14,414 nucleotides of DNA from JAADGZ01 sp964596835 (GTDB lineage Bacteria; Pseudomonadota; Gammaproteobacteria; UBA6429; Thiohalophilaceae), in the NCBI GenBank assembly GCA_964596835.1, contig CAZQVV010000069.1, positions 1 through 14,414 on the forward strand. Direction: 5' to 3'. A model generated the notes under the pieces. It was not told the DNA's origin. It searched no databases and was given only the letters and a program-made list of their open reading frames with translations. The stretch's first letter is position 1. Each line of letters starts with the position of its first letter. This document shows, piece after piece, positions 7,294 through 14,316 of the stretch. A program made the position numbers and the translations under genes.

Positions 7294-9282
7294 TTAGAGC
7301 ACGCTCTCCACAGCTTTGACGACATTTTCAACAGTAAATCCGAATTCCTTGAACAGCTCACTGGCCGGGGCGGATTCACCGAAGTGATCGATGCCAACCA
7401 CCCTGCCATTCAGGCCCACGTATTTATACCAGGCGCTGGTGCAGGCCGCTTCCACCGCAACGCGTGCGCTGACACTGCTTGGCAGCACGGCTTCGCGATA
7501 AGCGTCGTCCTGGGCTTCAAACACCTCCACACACGGCATGGATACCACGCGGATCTTCTTGGCACTCATGGCGACCGCCGCATCCATGGCCAATCCGACT
7601 TCTGAGCCGGTCGCGATAATAATCGCCTCCGGTGTGCCCTCACAGTCCTTGAGGGTGTAAGCACCCTTAGTGATGTCGGCGATCTGCCCGGCTGTGCGCG
7701 CCTGATGCGGTAACGCCTGACGTGAGAAAATCAGACTGCTGGGACCGTCTTTCCTTTCAATGGCGGCTTTCCAGGCGACGGCCGATTCAAGTGCGTCGCA
7801 GGGACGCCAGACGTCCATGTTCGGGATCATGCGCAGGGTCGGGATCTGTTCGACAGGCTGATGGGTCGGGCCATCTTCACCCAGACCGATGGAATCATGC
7901 GTATAAACAAAGATAACCCGCTGTTTCATCAGCGCGGCCATGCGCAGGGCGTTACGGGCATACTCCGAGAACATCAGGAAGGTCGCACCAAAGGGTACAA
8001 AACCGCCATGCAGGGTGATGCCGTTCATGATCGCGGACATCGCAAACTCACGTACGCCATAATTAATATAATTAGCATCCGGCGTGCCGGCGCGCATGGG
8101 TTTGTGTCCGGACCATTCGGTCAGATTGGAACAACCTAGATCGGCTGAACCACCGAAGATTTCCGGCAACAGCGCCGCATAACCTTCGATGGACTTCAGG
8201 GATGCCTGACGGCTCGCAATGGTTTCGGCCTTGTCATTCACGGCATTGACGAAATCAGCGGATTTAGCTGCCCAGTCCGCCGGGAGTTCACCGTTCATGC
8301 GACGCTCAAATTCGGCGGCCAGCTCAGGATAGTCCGCCTTGTAGGCTGCAAACTTTTCATCCCATGCTTTTTCTGCTGCCGCGCCCTTGCTGCGCGCATT
8401 CCAACCGGCATAGACATCATCCGGCACTTCGAAGGGTCCATGATCCCAGCCCAGGGCAGCCTTGGTCAAATTGACTTCTTCTTCGCCCAGCGGGGCACCG
8501 TGAGAGGCATGACTGCCGGCCTTGTTTGGCGAGCCAAACCCGATCACGGTCTTGCAACAAATCAGGGTAGGTTTGTCGGTCATGGCTTTGGCGATCCCAA
8601 TGGCTTTCTTCAGTGCTTCGGGATCATGGCCGTCCACATCCGCCAGCACATGCCAACCGTAAGCCTCAAAACGTTTGGGGGTATCATCATTGAACCAGCC
8701 CTCGACATGGCCATCGATGGAAATACCATTGTCATCCCAGAAAGCAACCAGCTTACCCAGGCCCAGCGTGGCGGCGAGCGAACAAGCTTCATGGGAAATA
8801 CCTTCCATCATGCAGCCGTCGCCCATGAACACATAGGTATGGTGGTCAACGATATCATGACCTTTCTGGTTGAACTGTCCGGCCAGCGCCTTTTCAGCAA
8901 TCGCCATACCGACACCGTTGGTGATGCCCTGCCCCAGCGGCCCGGTAGTGGTTTCCACGCCCGGCGCATAGCCATATTCTGGATGACCCGGTGTTCTTGA
9001 ATGCAACTGGCGGAAGCTTTTCAGATCCTCAATCGACAGATCATAGCCGCTCAGATGCAGTAGGGAATAAATCAGCATGGAACCGTGACCATTGGAAAGA
9101 ATAAAGCGATCACGGTTGGCCCAGTCCGGATTGGCCGGGTTATGCGACATGAAATCATTCCACAGAACTTCGGCAATATCCGCCATACCCATAGGCGCAC
9201 CCGGATGACCGGAGTTAGCCTTCTGTACCGCATCCATGCTCAATGCACGTATGGCATTAGCGAGTTGTTTACGAGATGACAT
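7294..9282 (-). CDS. tkt: Transketolase
   Basis: This thiamine-diphosphate enzyme moves two-carbon units between sugar phosphates in the pentose phosphate and Calvin pathways. From the chosen ATG the protein has 662 residues and aligns end to end with E. coli TktA in my memory. An in-frame ATG nine codons upstream is less likely, because AAGGGGA (9288-9294) sits five bases before the 9282 start and inside the longer version. Active-site features: SGHPG with His26, NGHGS with His66, GDGCMMEG in the ThDP/metal-binding region, PNKAGSHASHG, YGVREFAMSA with the ThDP-activating Glu, and HDSIGLGEDGPTHQP. The C-terminal domain ends FGESAPASELFKEFGFTVENVV. It is the first gene of the cluster, so the promoter is expected in 9283-9656. 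cbbT would be an alternative symbol if the cluster proves autotrophic. Confidence 0.97.
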   Translation of the reverse strand: MSSRKQLANAIRALSMDAVQKANSGHPGAPMGMADIAEVLWNDFMSHNPANPDWANRDRFILSNGHGSMLIYSLLHLSGYDLSIEDLKSFRQLHSRTPGHPEYGYAPGVETTTGPLGQGITNGVGMAIAEKALAGQFNQKGHDIVDHHTYVFMGDGCMMEGISHEACSLAATLGLGKLVAFWDDNGISIDGHVEGWFNDDTPKRFEAYGWHVLADVDGHDPEALKKAIGIAKAMTDKPTLICCKTVIGFGSPNKAGSHASHGAPLGEEEVNLTKAALGWDHGPFEVPDDVYAGWNARSKGAAAEKAWDEKFAAYKADYPELAAEFERRMNGELPADWAAKSADFVNAVNDKAETIASRQASLKSIEGYAALLPEIFGGSADLGCSNLTEWSGHKPMRAGTPDANYINYGVREFAMSAIMNGITLHGGFVPFGATFLMFSEYARNALRMAALMKQRVIFVYTHDSIGLGEDGPTHQPVEQIPTLRMIPNMDVWRPCDALESAVAWKAAIERKDGPSSLIFSRQALPHQARTAGQIADITKGAYTLKDCEGTPEAIIIATGSEVGLAMDAAVAMSAKKIRVVSMPCVEVFEAQDDAYREAVLPSSVSARVAVEAACTSAWYKYVGLNGRVVGIDHFGESAPASELFKEFGFTVENVVKAVESVL

Positions 9283-9287
9283 AGTGT

Positions 9288-9294
9288 TCCCCTT
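9288..9294 (-). promoter_or_regulatory. Ribosome binding site that fixes the tkt start
   Basis: AAGGGGA on the minus strand lies five bases before the ATG at 9282. The alternative upstream ATG at 9309 would place this site inside the coding sequence, which argues for the shorter 662-residue protein. Confidence 0.75.
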
Positions 9295-9656
9295 AAGTTT
9301 CAAAAACAAAATCGAGTAAATCGTTTCATCCAGATTCCGTCAGACACAACCTCAACCCTGCGCAGTATTGTGCGTATTCCTGACCGAATACGGGATAGTT
9401 AACTGGAAAACTGCAGGAAGGTCCGCTGCCACACCTGATGGGTCAGCGCGGCCTGACACCCGCATTTATCCCCGGTTCTGGTTCTTCCCCGGACGTAGAG
9501 CGGCGCATTTTCCCATCTTTTACAGGTCGCGGGCAAGAGCTGGAGCGGAATAAGCCTGTTCTAATAAATCGGCGCGCAAAGGCAATAAAATACGTTTATC
9601 ATAAACTTAGGCTGGATAACCGAAAAAAGCTCACTCATACCATACTATAAAGCCGC
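9295..9656 (-). promoter_or_regulatory. Presumed promoter/leader region of the tkt cluster
   Basis: This gap of about 360 bases contains no credible gene. It must hold the promoter of the tkt-gap-pgk-pyk-fba cluster unless transcription continues from the thioredoxin-fold gene. No -35/-10 pair stands out. Two perfect small palindromes are visible: CGTATTC-N6-GAATACG (9373-9392) and GTTTAT-C-ATAAAC (9594-9606). A weaker GTCAG-N6-CTGAC lies at 9442-9457. Any could be an operator, for example for a LysR-type regulator such as CbbR, but no regulator gene is nearby and the assignment is a guess. Confidence 0.35.
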
Positions 9657-10208
9657 CTATGTTCGCCATTTTATAGAGCAACCCATGCTCGGAATTTGCA
9701 CCTCCGGTCCGCAGCCGGTTTCCGCTACCTGACGCATGCCTTCAAACAGATCACGGCGCACATCCGCCGCCGTTTGCTTGCGCGAAGCATCCAGCCGCCC
9801 ACGGTATTGCAGCTTGAGATCGGCATTGTAACCAAAGAAGTCCGGTGTACAGACCGCCCCGTAGTCTTTCGCCGCCTGCTGGCTTTCGTCCCACAGGTAA
9901 GGAAAGGGAAAGGCGAATTCTTCAGCTATCTTTTTCATGTTCTCGAAAGAATCTTCCTCATATAAAGCGGGATCATTGGACATGATGGCCACACTATTAA
10001 TGCCCAGAGTTTTTAGTTCCGCACAGTCTCGCACCATGCGTTCACGAACAGCCTTAACATAAGGACAGTGATTACAGATAAACATGAGCAGCAACCCTTT
10101 GTCACCGGCGCAATCCGCCAGCGTCCAGGTTTTACCCTCTACACCCGGCAGGACAAAATCCACGGCGGGTTTATCAAATTCACAAACCGGTGTTTCCAGA
10201 CTAATCAT
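9657..10208 (-). CDS. Thioredoxin-fold redoxin (peroxiredoxin-like) protein
   Basis: The 183-residue protein has the AhpC/TSA-redoxin fold order: an N-terminal strand region (FVLPGVEGKTWTL), then FICNHCPYVKAVRERM with a CxxC pair, Cys45 and Cys48. Next come VAIMSNDPALYEEDSFENMKK and the cis-Pro region GAVCTPDFFGY, then GRLDASRKQ, and it ends PSMGCSIKW. The CNHCPYVK and GCSIKW motifs mark a widespread family of 'thioredoxin family proteins' (PRX_like1). Its natural substrate is not known to me. No signal peptide is seen, so it should be cytoplasmic. The start is supported by AAGGAGA (10214-10220). It is divergent from metK, with a 175-bp shared upstream region, and 374 bp upstream of tkt on the same strand. 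A general thiol-redox or peroxide role is an inference. Confidence 0.88.
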   Translation of the reverse strand: MISLETPVCEFDKPAVDFVLPGVEGKTWTLADCAGDKGLLLMFICNHCPYVKAVRERMVRDCAELKTLGINSVAIMSNDPALYEEDSFENMKKIAEEFAFPFPYLWDESQQAAKDYGAVCTPDFFGYNADLKLQYRGRLDASRKQTAADVRRDLFEGMRQVAETGCGPEVQIPSMGCSIKWRT

Positions 10209-10383
10209 AGGTTTCTCCTTTCGTTTTTATTCTACGGCCTTAATACCACCAACAAAATATTAAAGGTAAAATTCTAACAAATACTTCACTTACCGCCAGT
10301 CATGGTGCCCGGCTATTCAAAGCAAAGGAAAACCGCTAAACTTCGCTCTCGATTAATTTTAAAGCTTTTGAGGGACTATCAAT

Positions 10384-11544
10384 ATGGCTGGCGCACATCT
10401 ATTTACATCTGAATCCGTCTCCGAGGGACACCCTGACAAGGTCGCCGATCAGATTTCCGATTCTATTCTCGACGCTATTCTGATGCAGGATCCGACAGCG
10501 CGGGTAGCCTGTGAAACCCTGGTCAACACCGGCATGGTCGTGTTGTCGGGTGAAATTACCACCTCGGCCTGGGTAGATATGAACGACGTGGTGCGCAACC
10601 GTATCAAAGAAATCGGCTACAATAGTTCTGACATGGGCTTTGACTGGGAATCCTGCGCGATTCTCACGTCTATCGACAAACAGTCCGTCGACATTGCCAT
10701 GGGGGTCGATGAAGGCGATGAGCATGAACAAGGCGCCGGTGACCAGGGTCTCATGTTTGGCTACGCCAGCAACGAAACGGACGTGCTGATGCCCGCGCCG
10801 ATTACGTATGCCCACCGGCTGGTCAAGCGTCAGGCTGAAGTGCGCAAAAACGGCACCCTGCCCTGGCTGCGTCCCGATGCCAAGAGTCAGGTCACCTTCC
10901 GCTATGAAGACAGTACCATTGTGGGTATCGATGCCGTCGTGCTCTCCACCCAGCACAACCCGGAAATTGAACAGCAAACCCTGGTCGAAGCGGTCATGGA
11001 TGAAATTGTCAAACCGGTGCTGCCTGCCGAGTGGCTGGACAAGGACACCAAATATTTCATTAACCCCACCGGCCGTTTCGTTATCGGCGGCCCGGTGGGC
11101 GACTGCGGCCTTACCGGACGCAAAATTATTGTAGACACCTATGGCGGCATGGCGCGCCATGGTGGCGGCGCTTTCTCGGGCAAGGATCCATCCAAGGTCG
11201 ATCGCTCCGCCGCCTATGCCGGACGCTATGTGGCCAAGAACATCGTCGCTGCCGGACTCGCTGATCGCTGCGAAATTCAGATCTCCTACGCCATTGGCGT
11301 CTCTGAACCCACCTCGATCAGTGTGGAAACCTTCGGGACCGGTAAAGTAGACGACAGTCGCATCGTCGAGCTGGTGCGTGAACACTTTGACCTGCGCGCG
11401 GGTGGCCTGGTGAAAATGCTGGACCTACTACGACCCATCTATGCCGCTACCGCCGCCTATGGTCACTTCGGCCGTGAAGAAGCCGACTTCACCTGGGAGA
11501 AAACCGACAAGGCGGATGCCCTGCGCGATGCGGCGGGGATCTAA
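10384..11544 (+). CDS. metK: S-adenosylmethionine synthetase
   Basis: It makes S-adenosylmethionine from methionine and ATP, releasing phosphate and pyrophosphate. The 386 residues match the family length. ESVSEGHPDKVADQISD has His16 and Asp18 of the ATP/Mg site. GAGDQG (117-122) is the first family signature. DCGLTGRKIIVDTYGG (240-255) precedes the phosphate-binding GGGAFSGKDPSKVDRS (260-275), the second signature. The final GHFGREEADFTWEKTDKA is typical of proteobacterial MetK. GAGGGA (10370-10375) lies eight bases before ATG. No SAM riboswitch was recognised in the upstream gap. Next on the strand come a SAH riboswitch and ahcY, so synthesis and by-product removal are adjacent. A dispersed repeat begins only a few bases after the stop. 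Confidence 0.98.
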   Translation: MAGAHLFTSESVSEGHPDKVADQISDSILDAILMQDPTARVACETLVNTGMVVLSGEITTSAWVDMNDVVRNRIKEIGYNSSDMGFDWESCAILTSIDKQSVDIAMGVDEGDEHEQGAGDQGLMFGYASNETDVLMPAPITYAHRLVKRQAEVRKNGTLPWLRPDAKSQVTFRYEDSTIVGIDAVVLSTQHNPEIEQQTLVEAVMDEIVKPVLPAEWLDKDTKYFINPTGRFVIGGPVGDCGLTGRKIIVDTYGGMARHGGGAFSGKDPSKVDRSAAYAGRYVAKNIVAAGLADRCEIQISYAIGVSEPTSISVETFGTGKVDDSRIVELVREHFDLRAGGLVKMLDLLRPIYAATAAYGHFGREEADFTWEKTDKADALRDAAGI

Positions 11545-11548
11545 ATAA

Positions 11549-11609
11549 GTATTCCGAATACCGGTACTCTTTAGGCGCTACCGTTCGTCCTGAGCTTGTC
11601 GAAGGAAGC
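11549..11609 (+). repeat. Composite dispersed repeat, copy B
   Basis: GTATTCCGAATACC with CTCTTTAGG (11549-11574), five bases, then CCGTTCGTCCTGAGC and a single 14-mer CTTGTCGAAGGAAG (11595-11608). It has the same order and the same five-base spacing as copy A. It starts four bases after the metK stop codon. Confidence 0.8.
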
Positions 11610-11612
11610 TTT

Positions 11613-11697
11613 CTGGTTCCCACGCTCCTGCGTGGGAACCCATACCTTACGTCAGGTCATCACGCTATCCGTTCCCACGCGTGAGCGTGGGAACGAG
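11613..11697. repeat. REP-like inverted pair of GTTCCCACGC hairpins
   Basis: The first hairpin is GGTTCCCACGC-TCCT-GCGTGGGAACC (11615-11640, 11-bp perfect stem). The second is GTTCCCACGC-GTGA-GCGTGGGAAC (11671-11694, 10-bp perfect stem). The two 31-base units, 11613-11643 and 11667-11697, are inverted relative to each other, 26 of 31 matching, separated by 23 bases. This is the arrangement of a BIME-like REP pair. No RAYT transposase is in the window. Confidence 0.85.
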
Positions 11698-11717
11698 GTA
11701 TATTTTTCATAAAATAT

Positions 11718-11753
11718 CTCTGCGCCTTTGCGCCTCCGCGTCCTCTGCGTTTA
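11718..11753 (+). repeat. Single arm of the CTCTGCG repeat
   Basis: This is a run of CTCTGCG/CTTTGCG/CTCCGCG units matching the right arms of the hairpins at 5925-5950 and 13371-13406, without the opposite arm. The AT-rich bases before it (AAAATAT) resemble the loop of the 5888-5950 copy, so it looks like a hairpin that lost its left half. Confidence 0.65.
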
Positions 11754-11757
11754 TAAT
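11728..11757 (+). promoter_or_regulatory. Candidate sigma-70 promoter for the SAH riboswitch and ahcY
   Basis: A perfect -10 hexamer TATAAT lies at 11752-11757, with a weak -35 TTGCGC (11728-11733) and an 18-base spacer. The expected start near 11764 would place transcription a few bases before the first riboswitch helix, as expected for a riboswitch leader. The -35, the spacer and the edge of the -10 fall in the CTCTGCG repeat arm. Confidence 0.55.
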
Positions 11758-11770
11758 CCATTCCTGCTTT

Positions 11771-11857
11771 CCCGAGGAGCGTTGCAGCGGGCGTAGGTCA
11801 AACATGATCTATGCCTCCGTCAGGCTCGGGGATTTTGTTTTACAACAACGGCGCTCA
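11771..11857 (+). promoter_or_regulatory. SAH riboswitch upstream of ahcY
   Basis: This RNA motif binds S-adenosylhomocysteine and raises expression of recycling genes. Helix P1 pairs CCCGAG (11771-11776) with CTCGGG (11825-11830). The pseudoknot helix pairs GAGCGT (11777-11782) with GGCGCTC (11850-11856). The conserved core words GAGGAGCGTTGCAGCGG, TCAGGCTCG and AACGGCGCTCA are in the expected order. A hairpin (11791-11799 with 11806-11814, nine pairs, two of them G-T) fills the variable stem. A small TTGTT/AACAA stem (11835-11839 with 11844-11848) fits the optional linker hairpin. A run of seven T follows at 11860-11866. The ribosome binding site begins about 20 bases after the pseudoknot. 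The gene downstream is the SAH-degrading enzyme, exactly as this class predicts. Confidence 0.93.
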
Positions 11858-11889
11858 TCTTTTTTTATCTTACTTTAAGGAGAGATGAT

Positions 11890-13311
11890 ATGAATGCTGT
11901 AGTTGACCCTTCTTTCACCGACTATAAAGTCGCTGATATGTCCCTGGCCGAATGGGGACAAAAAGAAATTTCCATCGCTGAAACCGAAATGCCCGGCCTC
12001 ATGGCGTTGCGCGAAGAATACGCCAGCGAGCAGCCTTTAAAAGGCGCACGCATTGCCGGCAGTCTACACATGACCATCCAGACCGCCGTGCTGATCGAAA
12101 CCCTGGTGGCACTGGGCGCGGAAGTGCGCTGGGCCTCCTGCAATATTTTCTCGACTCAGGATCAGGCCGCCGCCGCGATTGCTGCACAGAGCATTCCTGT
12201 CTATGCCTGGAAAGGCGAGAGCATCGAGGAATACTGGTGGTGTACCGAACAAATGCTGACCTGGCCTGATGGTCAGTTGCCCAACATGATCCTCGATGAC
12301 GGCGGTGACGCCACCCTGCTGGTACACAAAGGTGCCGAGTACGAGAAATCCGGCAGCATTCCTGAAACCAAAGCGGGCGATAACGAAGAATGGGCGGCCA
12401 TTCTGGATGTACTACGCCGCACTATCAGCAATGGTTCGGACAAGTGGACTGAAATCGTCAACAGCATCAAGGGCGTAACGGAAGAAACCACCACGGGCGT
12501 ACACCGTCTATACCAGATGATGGAAACCGGTGAACTCATGTTCCCCGCCATGAATGTCAACGACTCCGTCACCAAGAGCAAGTTCGATAACCTTTATGGT
12601 TGCCGTGAATCTTTACTCGATGGCATCAAGCGTGCCACTGATGTCATGATTGCCGGTAAAATCTGTGTCGTGCTGGGCTACGGCGATGTCGGCAAGGGCT
12701 GCGCGCAGGCTTTTCGCGGTATGGGCGCGACCGTCTGGGTCACTGAAGTTGATCCCATCTGCGCACTACAGGCGGCAATGGAAGGCTACCGTGTGGTTGA
12801 AATGAATGATGCGGCCGCTCTTGGTGATATTTTCGTAACCACCACGGGTAATGTCAACGTCATCAATCATGACCACATGGCGGCGATGAAAAACGAAGCC
12901 ATCGTCTGCAATATTGGTCATTTTGATTCTGAAATTGAAATCTCCTCACTGGAAAAATATGAGTGGGTGGAAATTAAACCTCAGGTCGATCATGTTATTT
13001 TCCCCGATGGCAAACGCATCATCATTCTGGCCAAGGGCAGACTGGTAAACCTGGGCTGTGCCACCGGCCATCCCAGTTTTGTCATGTCCGCATCCTTCAC
13101 CAACCAGGTCATGGCGCAGATGGAATTTTTCAAAGATTCCGACAAGTATGAAAACAAGGTTTATATTTTACCCAAACACCTGGATGAGAAAGTCGCCCGC
13201 CTGCACCTGAAAAAAATCGGTGTTAACCTGACCACGTTGAGTCAGGAACAAGCCGACTATATCAACGTGCCGGTTGAAGGGCCTTATAAAGCGGATCATT
13301 ACCGTTACTAG
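11890..13311 (+). CDS. ahcY: S-adenosylhomocysteinase
   Basis: This NAD-dependent enzyme hydrolyses S-adenosylhomocysteine to homocysteine and adenosine, relieving product inhibition of methyltransferases. At 473 residues it is the longer bacterial form, with the extra segment near 148-190 that shorter homologues lack. Substrate-side motifs are SLHMTIQTAVLIETL, NIFSTQDQAAAAIA (85-98), EEYWWCTEQ (113-120) and DDGGDATLLVH. NVNDSVTKSKFDN contains the catalytic Lys and Asp. The NAD fold carries GYGDVGKGCA (263-272). Further on are NIGHFDSEIE and the C-terminal PVEGPYKADHYRY, whose Lys and Tyr reach the neighbouring subunit's NAD in known structures. AAGGAGAG (11877-11884) precedes ATG by five bases. 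It is preceded by a SAH riboswitch and followed by metF after a hairpin repeat. Confidence 0.98.
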   Translation: MNAVVDPSFTDYKVADMSLAEWGQKEISIAETEMPGLMALREEYASEQPLKGARIAGSLHMTIQTAVLIETLVALGAEVRWASCNIFSTQDQAAAAIAAQSIPVYAWKGESIEEYWWCTEQMLTWPDGQLPNMILDDGGDATLLVHKGAEYEKSGSIPETKAGDNEEWAAILDVLRRTISNGSDKWTEIVNSIKGVTEETTTGVHRLYQMMETGELMFPAMNVNDSVTKSKFDNLYGCRESLLDGIKRATDVMIAGKICVVLGYGDVGKGCAQAFRGMGATVWVTEVDPICALQAAMEGYRVVEMNDAAALGDIFVTTTGNVNVINHDHMAAMKNEAIVCNIGHFDSEIEISSLEKYEWVEIKPQVDHVIFPDGKRIIILAKGRLVNLGCATGHPSFVMSASFTNQVMAQMEFFKDSDKYENKVYILPKHLDEKVARLHLKKIGVNLTTLSQEQADYINVPVEGPYKADHYRY

Positions 13312-13327
13312 GCACCCCTCTGATTAG

Positions 13328-13406
13328 TAACGCAGAGAACGCGAAGGCGCAGAGAACGCAGAGTTTTTAACTTTGCGTTCTCTGCGGCTCTGCGTCCTTT
13401 GCGTTA
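13328..13406. repeat. CTCTGCG-family hairpin repeat between ahcY and metF
   Basis: Arms 13328-13363 and 13371-13406 are inverted, 30 of 36 matching, around the loop TTTTTAA. Both outer ends read TAACGC/GCGTTA. It begins 17 bases after the ahcY stop and ends about 40 bases before metF. It would be a very stable hairpin in an ahcY-metF transcript and could separate the two messages. It belongs to the same family as 5888-5950. Confidence 0.85.
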
Positions 13407-13446
13407 TTTCCAGAGCATTCATTTAATCTTTAAGGTTATGAATATT

Positions 13447-14292
13447 ATGGAGAGTCAAAAACAATACCCACCACAATTCAGCTTTGAATTTTTCCCGCCC
13501 AAGACCGATAAGGGCGTGGAAAAACTTAAACTCGTGCGTGACCAGCTCGGCGCGCTGAAGCCAAAATATTTTTCCGTCACCTACGGCGCCGGTGGCAGTA
13601 CCCAACAGGGTACCTTTGATACCATCATGTCGATTCGTCAGGCTGGGTTTGATGCCGCGCCGCATCTGACCTGCGTAGGCGCCAGCCGCCAAAGTCTGCG
13701 TGAACTGTTACAGCAATACATCGACAATGATATCCACCGCATCGTCGCCCTGCGCGGCGACATGCCCTCCGGGATGCATAGCAGTGGTGAGTTCCACTAT
13801 GCCAATGAACTGGTAGCTTTTATCCGCGCCGAAACTAGCGATCATTTTCATGTCGAGGTCGCCGCCTACCCCGAGTTCCACCCTCAGGCCGGTAATGCAC
13901 AACATGATCTCGACAATTTCAAACGCAAAATCGATGCAGGTGCGAACAGCGCCATCACCCAGTATTTCTTTAATCCAGATGCCTACTTTCGTTTCATTGA
14001 TGATTGCGAACGACGGGGCATCGAGGCTCCCATCGTTCCCGGTATTATGCCGATCACCAACTACAGCAATCTGGCCCGTTTTTCCGATATGTGCGGCGCT
14101 GAAATCCCACGCTGGATCCGCAAACGCCTGGAAGCATTTGCGGATGACACCGACAGCATCAAAGCCTTCGGCGAAGACGTGGTCACCGATCTCTGCCATC
14201 AGTTACTGGAAGCCGGTGCGCCGGGGCTGCATTTTTATAGTATGAACCAGGCCGAAGCCAGTATGGCTATCTGGAAGAATCTTGGGCTTTAA
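13447..14292 (+). CDS. metF: 5,10-methylenetetrahydrofolate reductase
   Basis: This FAD enzyme reduces 5,10-methylene-tetrahydrofolate to 5-methyl-tetrahydrofolate, the methyl donor for methionine synthesis. From this start it has 281 residues, close to the family norm. Motifs: FSFEFFPPKT (11-20, with the catalytic Glu14), VTYGAGGSTQQGT, PHLTCVGAS, IVALRGDMP, AAYPEFHPQA, and AITQYFFN, followed by IVPGIMPITNY near the substrate and flavin site. The end GLHFYSMNQAEA is typical. Start choice is not settled. An ATG at 13438 lies only two bases after AAGG (13432-13435), too close, whereas 13447 is 11 bases after it. A TTG at 13399 would begin inside the repeat and is unlikely. It is co-oriented with ahcY and completes the methyl cycle with metK. 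Confidence 0.95.
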   Translation: MESQKQYPPQFSFEFFPPKTDKGVEKLKLVRDQLGALKPKYFSVTYGAGGSTQQGTFDTIMSIRQAGFDAAPHLTCVGASRQSLRELLQQYIDNDIHRIVALRGDMPSGMHSSGEFHYANELVAFIRAETSDHFHVEVAAYPEFHPQAGNAQHDLDNFKRKIDAGANSAITQYFFNPDAYFRFIDDCERRGIEAPIVPGIMPITNYSNLARFSDMCGAEIPRWIRKRLEAFADDTDSIKAFGEDVVTDLCHQLLEAGAPGLHFYSMNQAEASMAIWKNLGL

Positions 14293-14316
14293 GACCAGTG
14301 GCTAGTAACTAACTAA

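Larger units (their letters stand above)
11545..11770. other. metK-ahcY intergenic space, stacked dispersed repeats
   Basis: The whole metK-ahcY gap is 345 bases, 11545-11889. This part carries, in order, copy B of the composite repeat (11549-11609), an inverted pair of GTTCCCACGC hairpins (11613-11697), and one arm of the CTCTGCG repeat (11718-11753) that overlaps the apparent promoter. The remainder, 11771-11889, is the riboswitch and ribosome binding site. A 65-codon open frame through this gap is not credible as a gene. Confidence 0.8.

Noticed and set aside
9368..9650. Small overlapping open frames in the tkt leader
   Set aside because: There are two overlapping frames with no ribosome binding site, no motif and biased residues; this is better read as non-coding leader.
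10209..10383. Possible SAM riboswitch before metK
   Set aside because: I looked for SAM-I, SAM-II and SAM/SAH-type conserved cores in the thioredoxin-metK gap and saw none. Only ordinary upstream sequence and a GAGGGA ribosome binding site are present.
10399..11385. 328-codon open frame antisense to metK
   Set aside because: It is a shadow frame of a strongly conserved gene. Antisense frames of this length arise from GC-biased codon use and it shows no family motif.
11681..11878. 65-codon plus-strand open frame before ahcY
   Set aside because: It crosses a REP hairpin, the CTCTGCG arm and the whole SAH riboswitch, and its composition is dictated by those elements.
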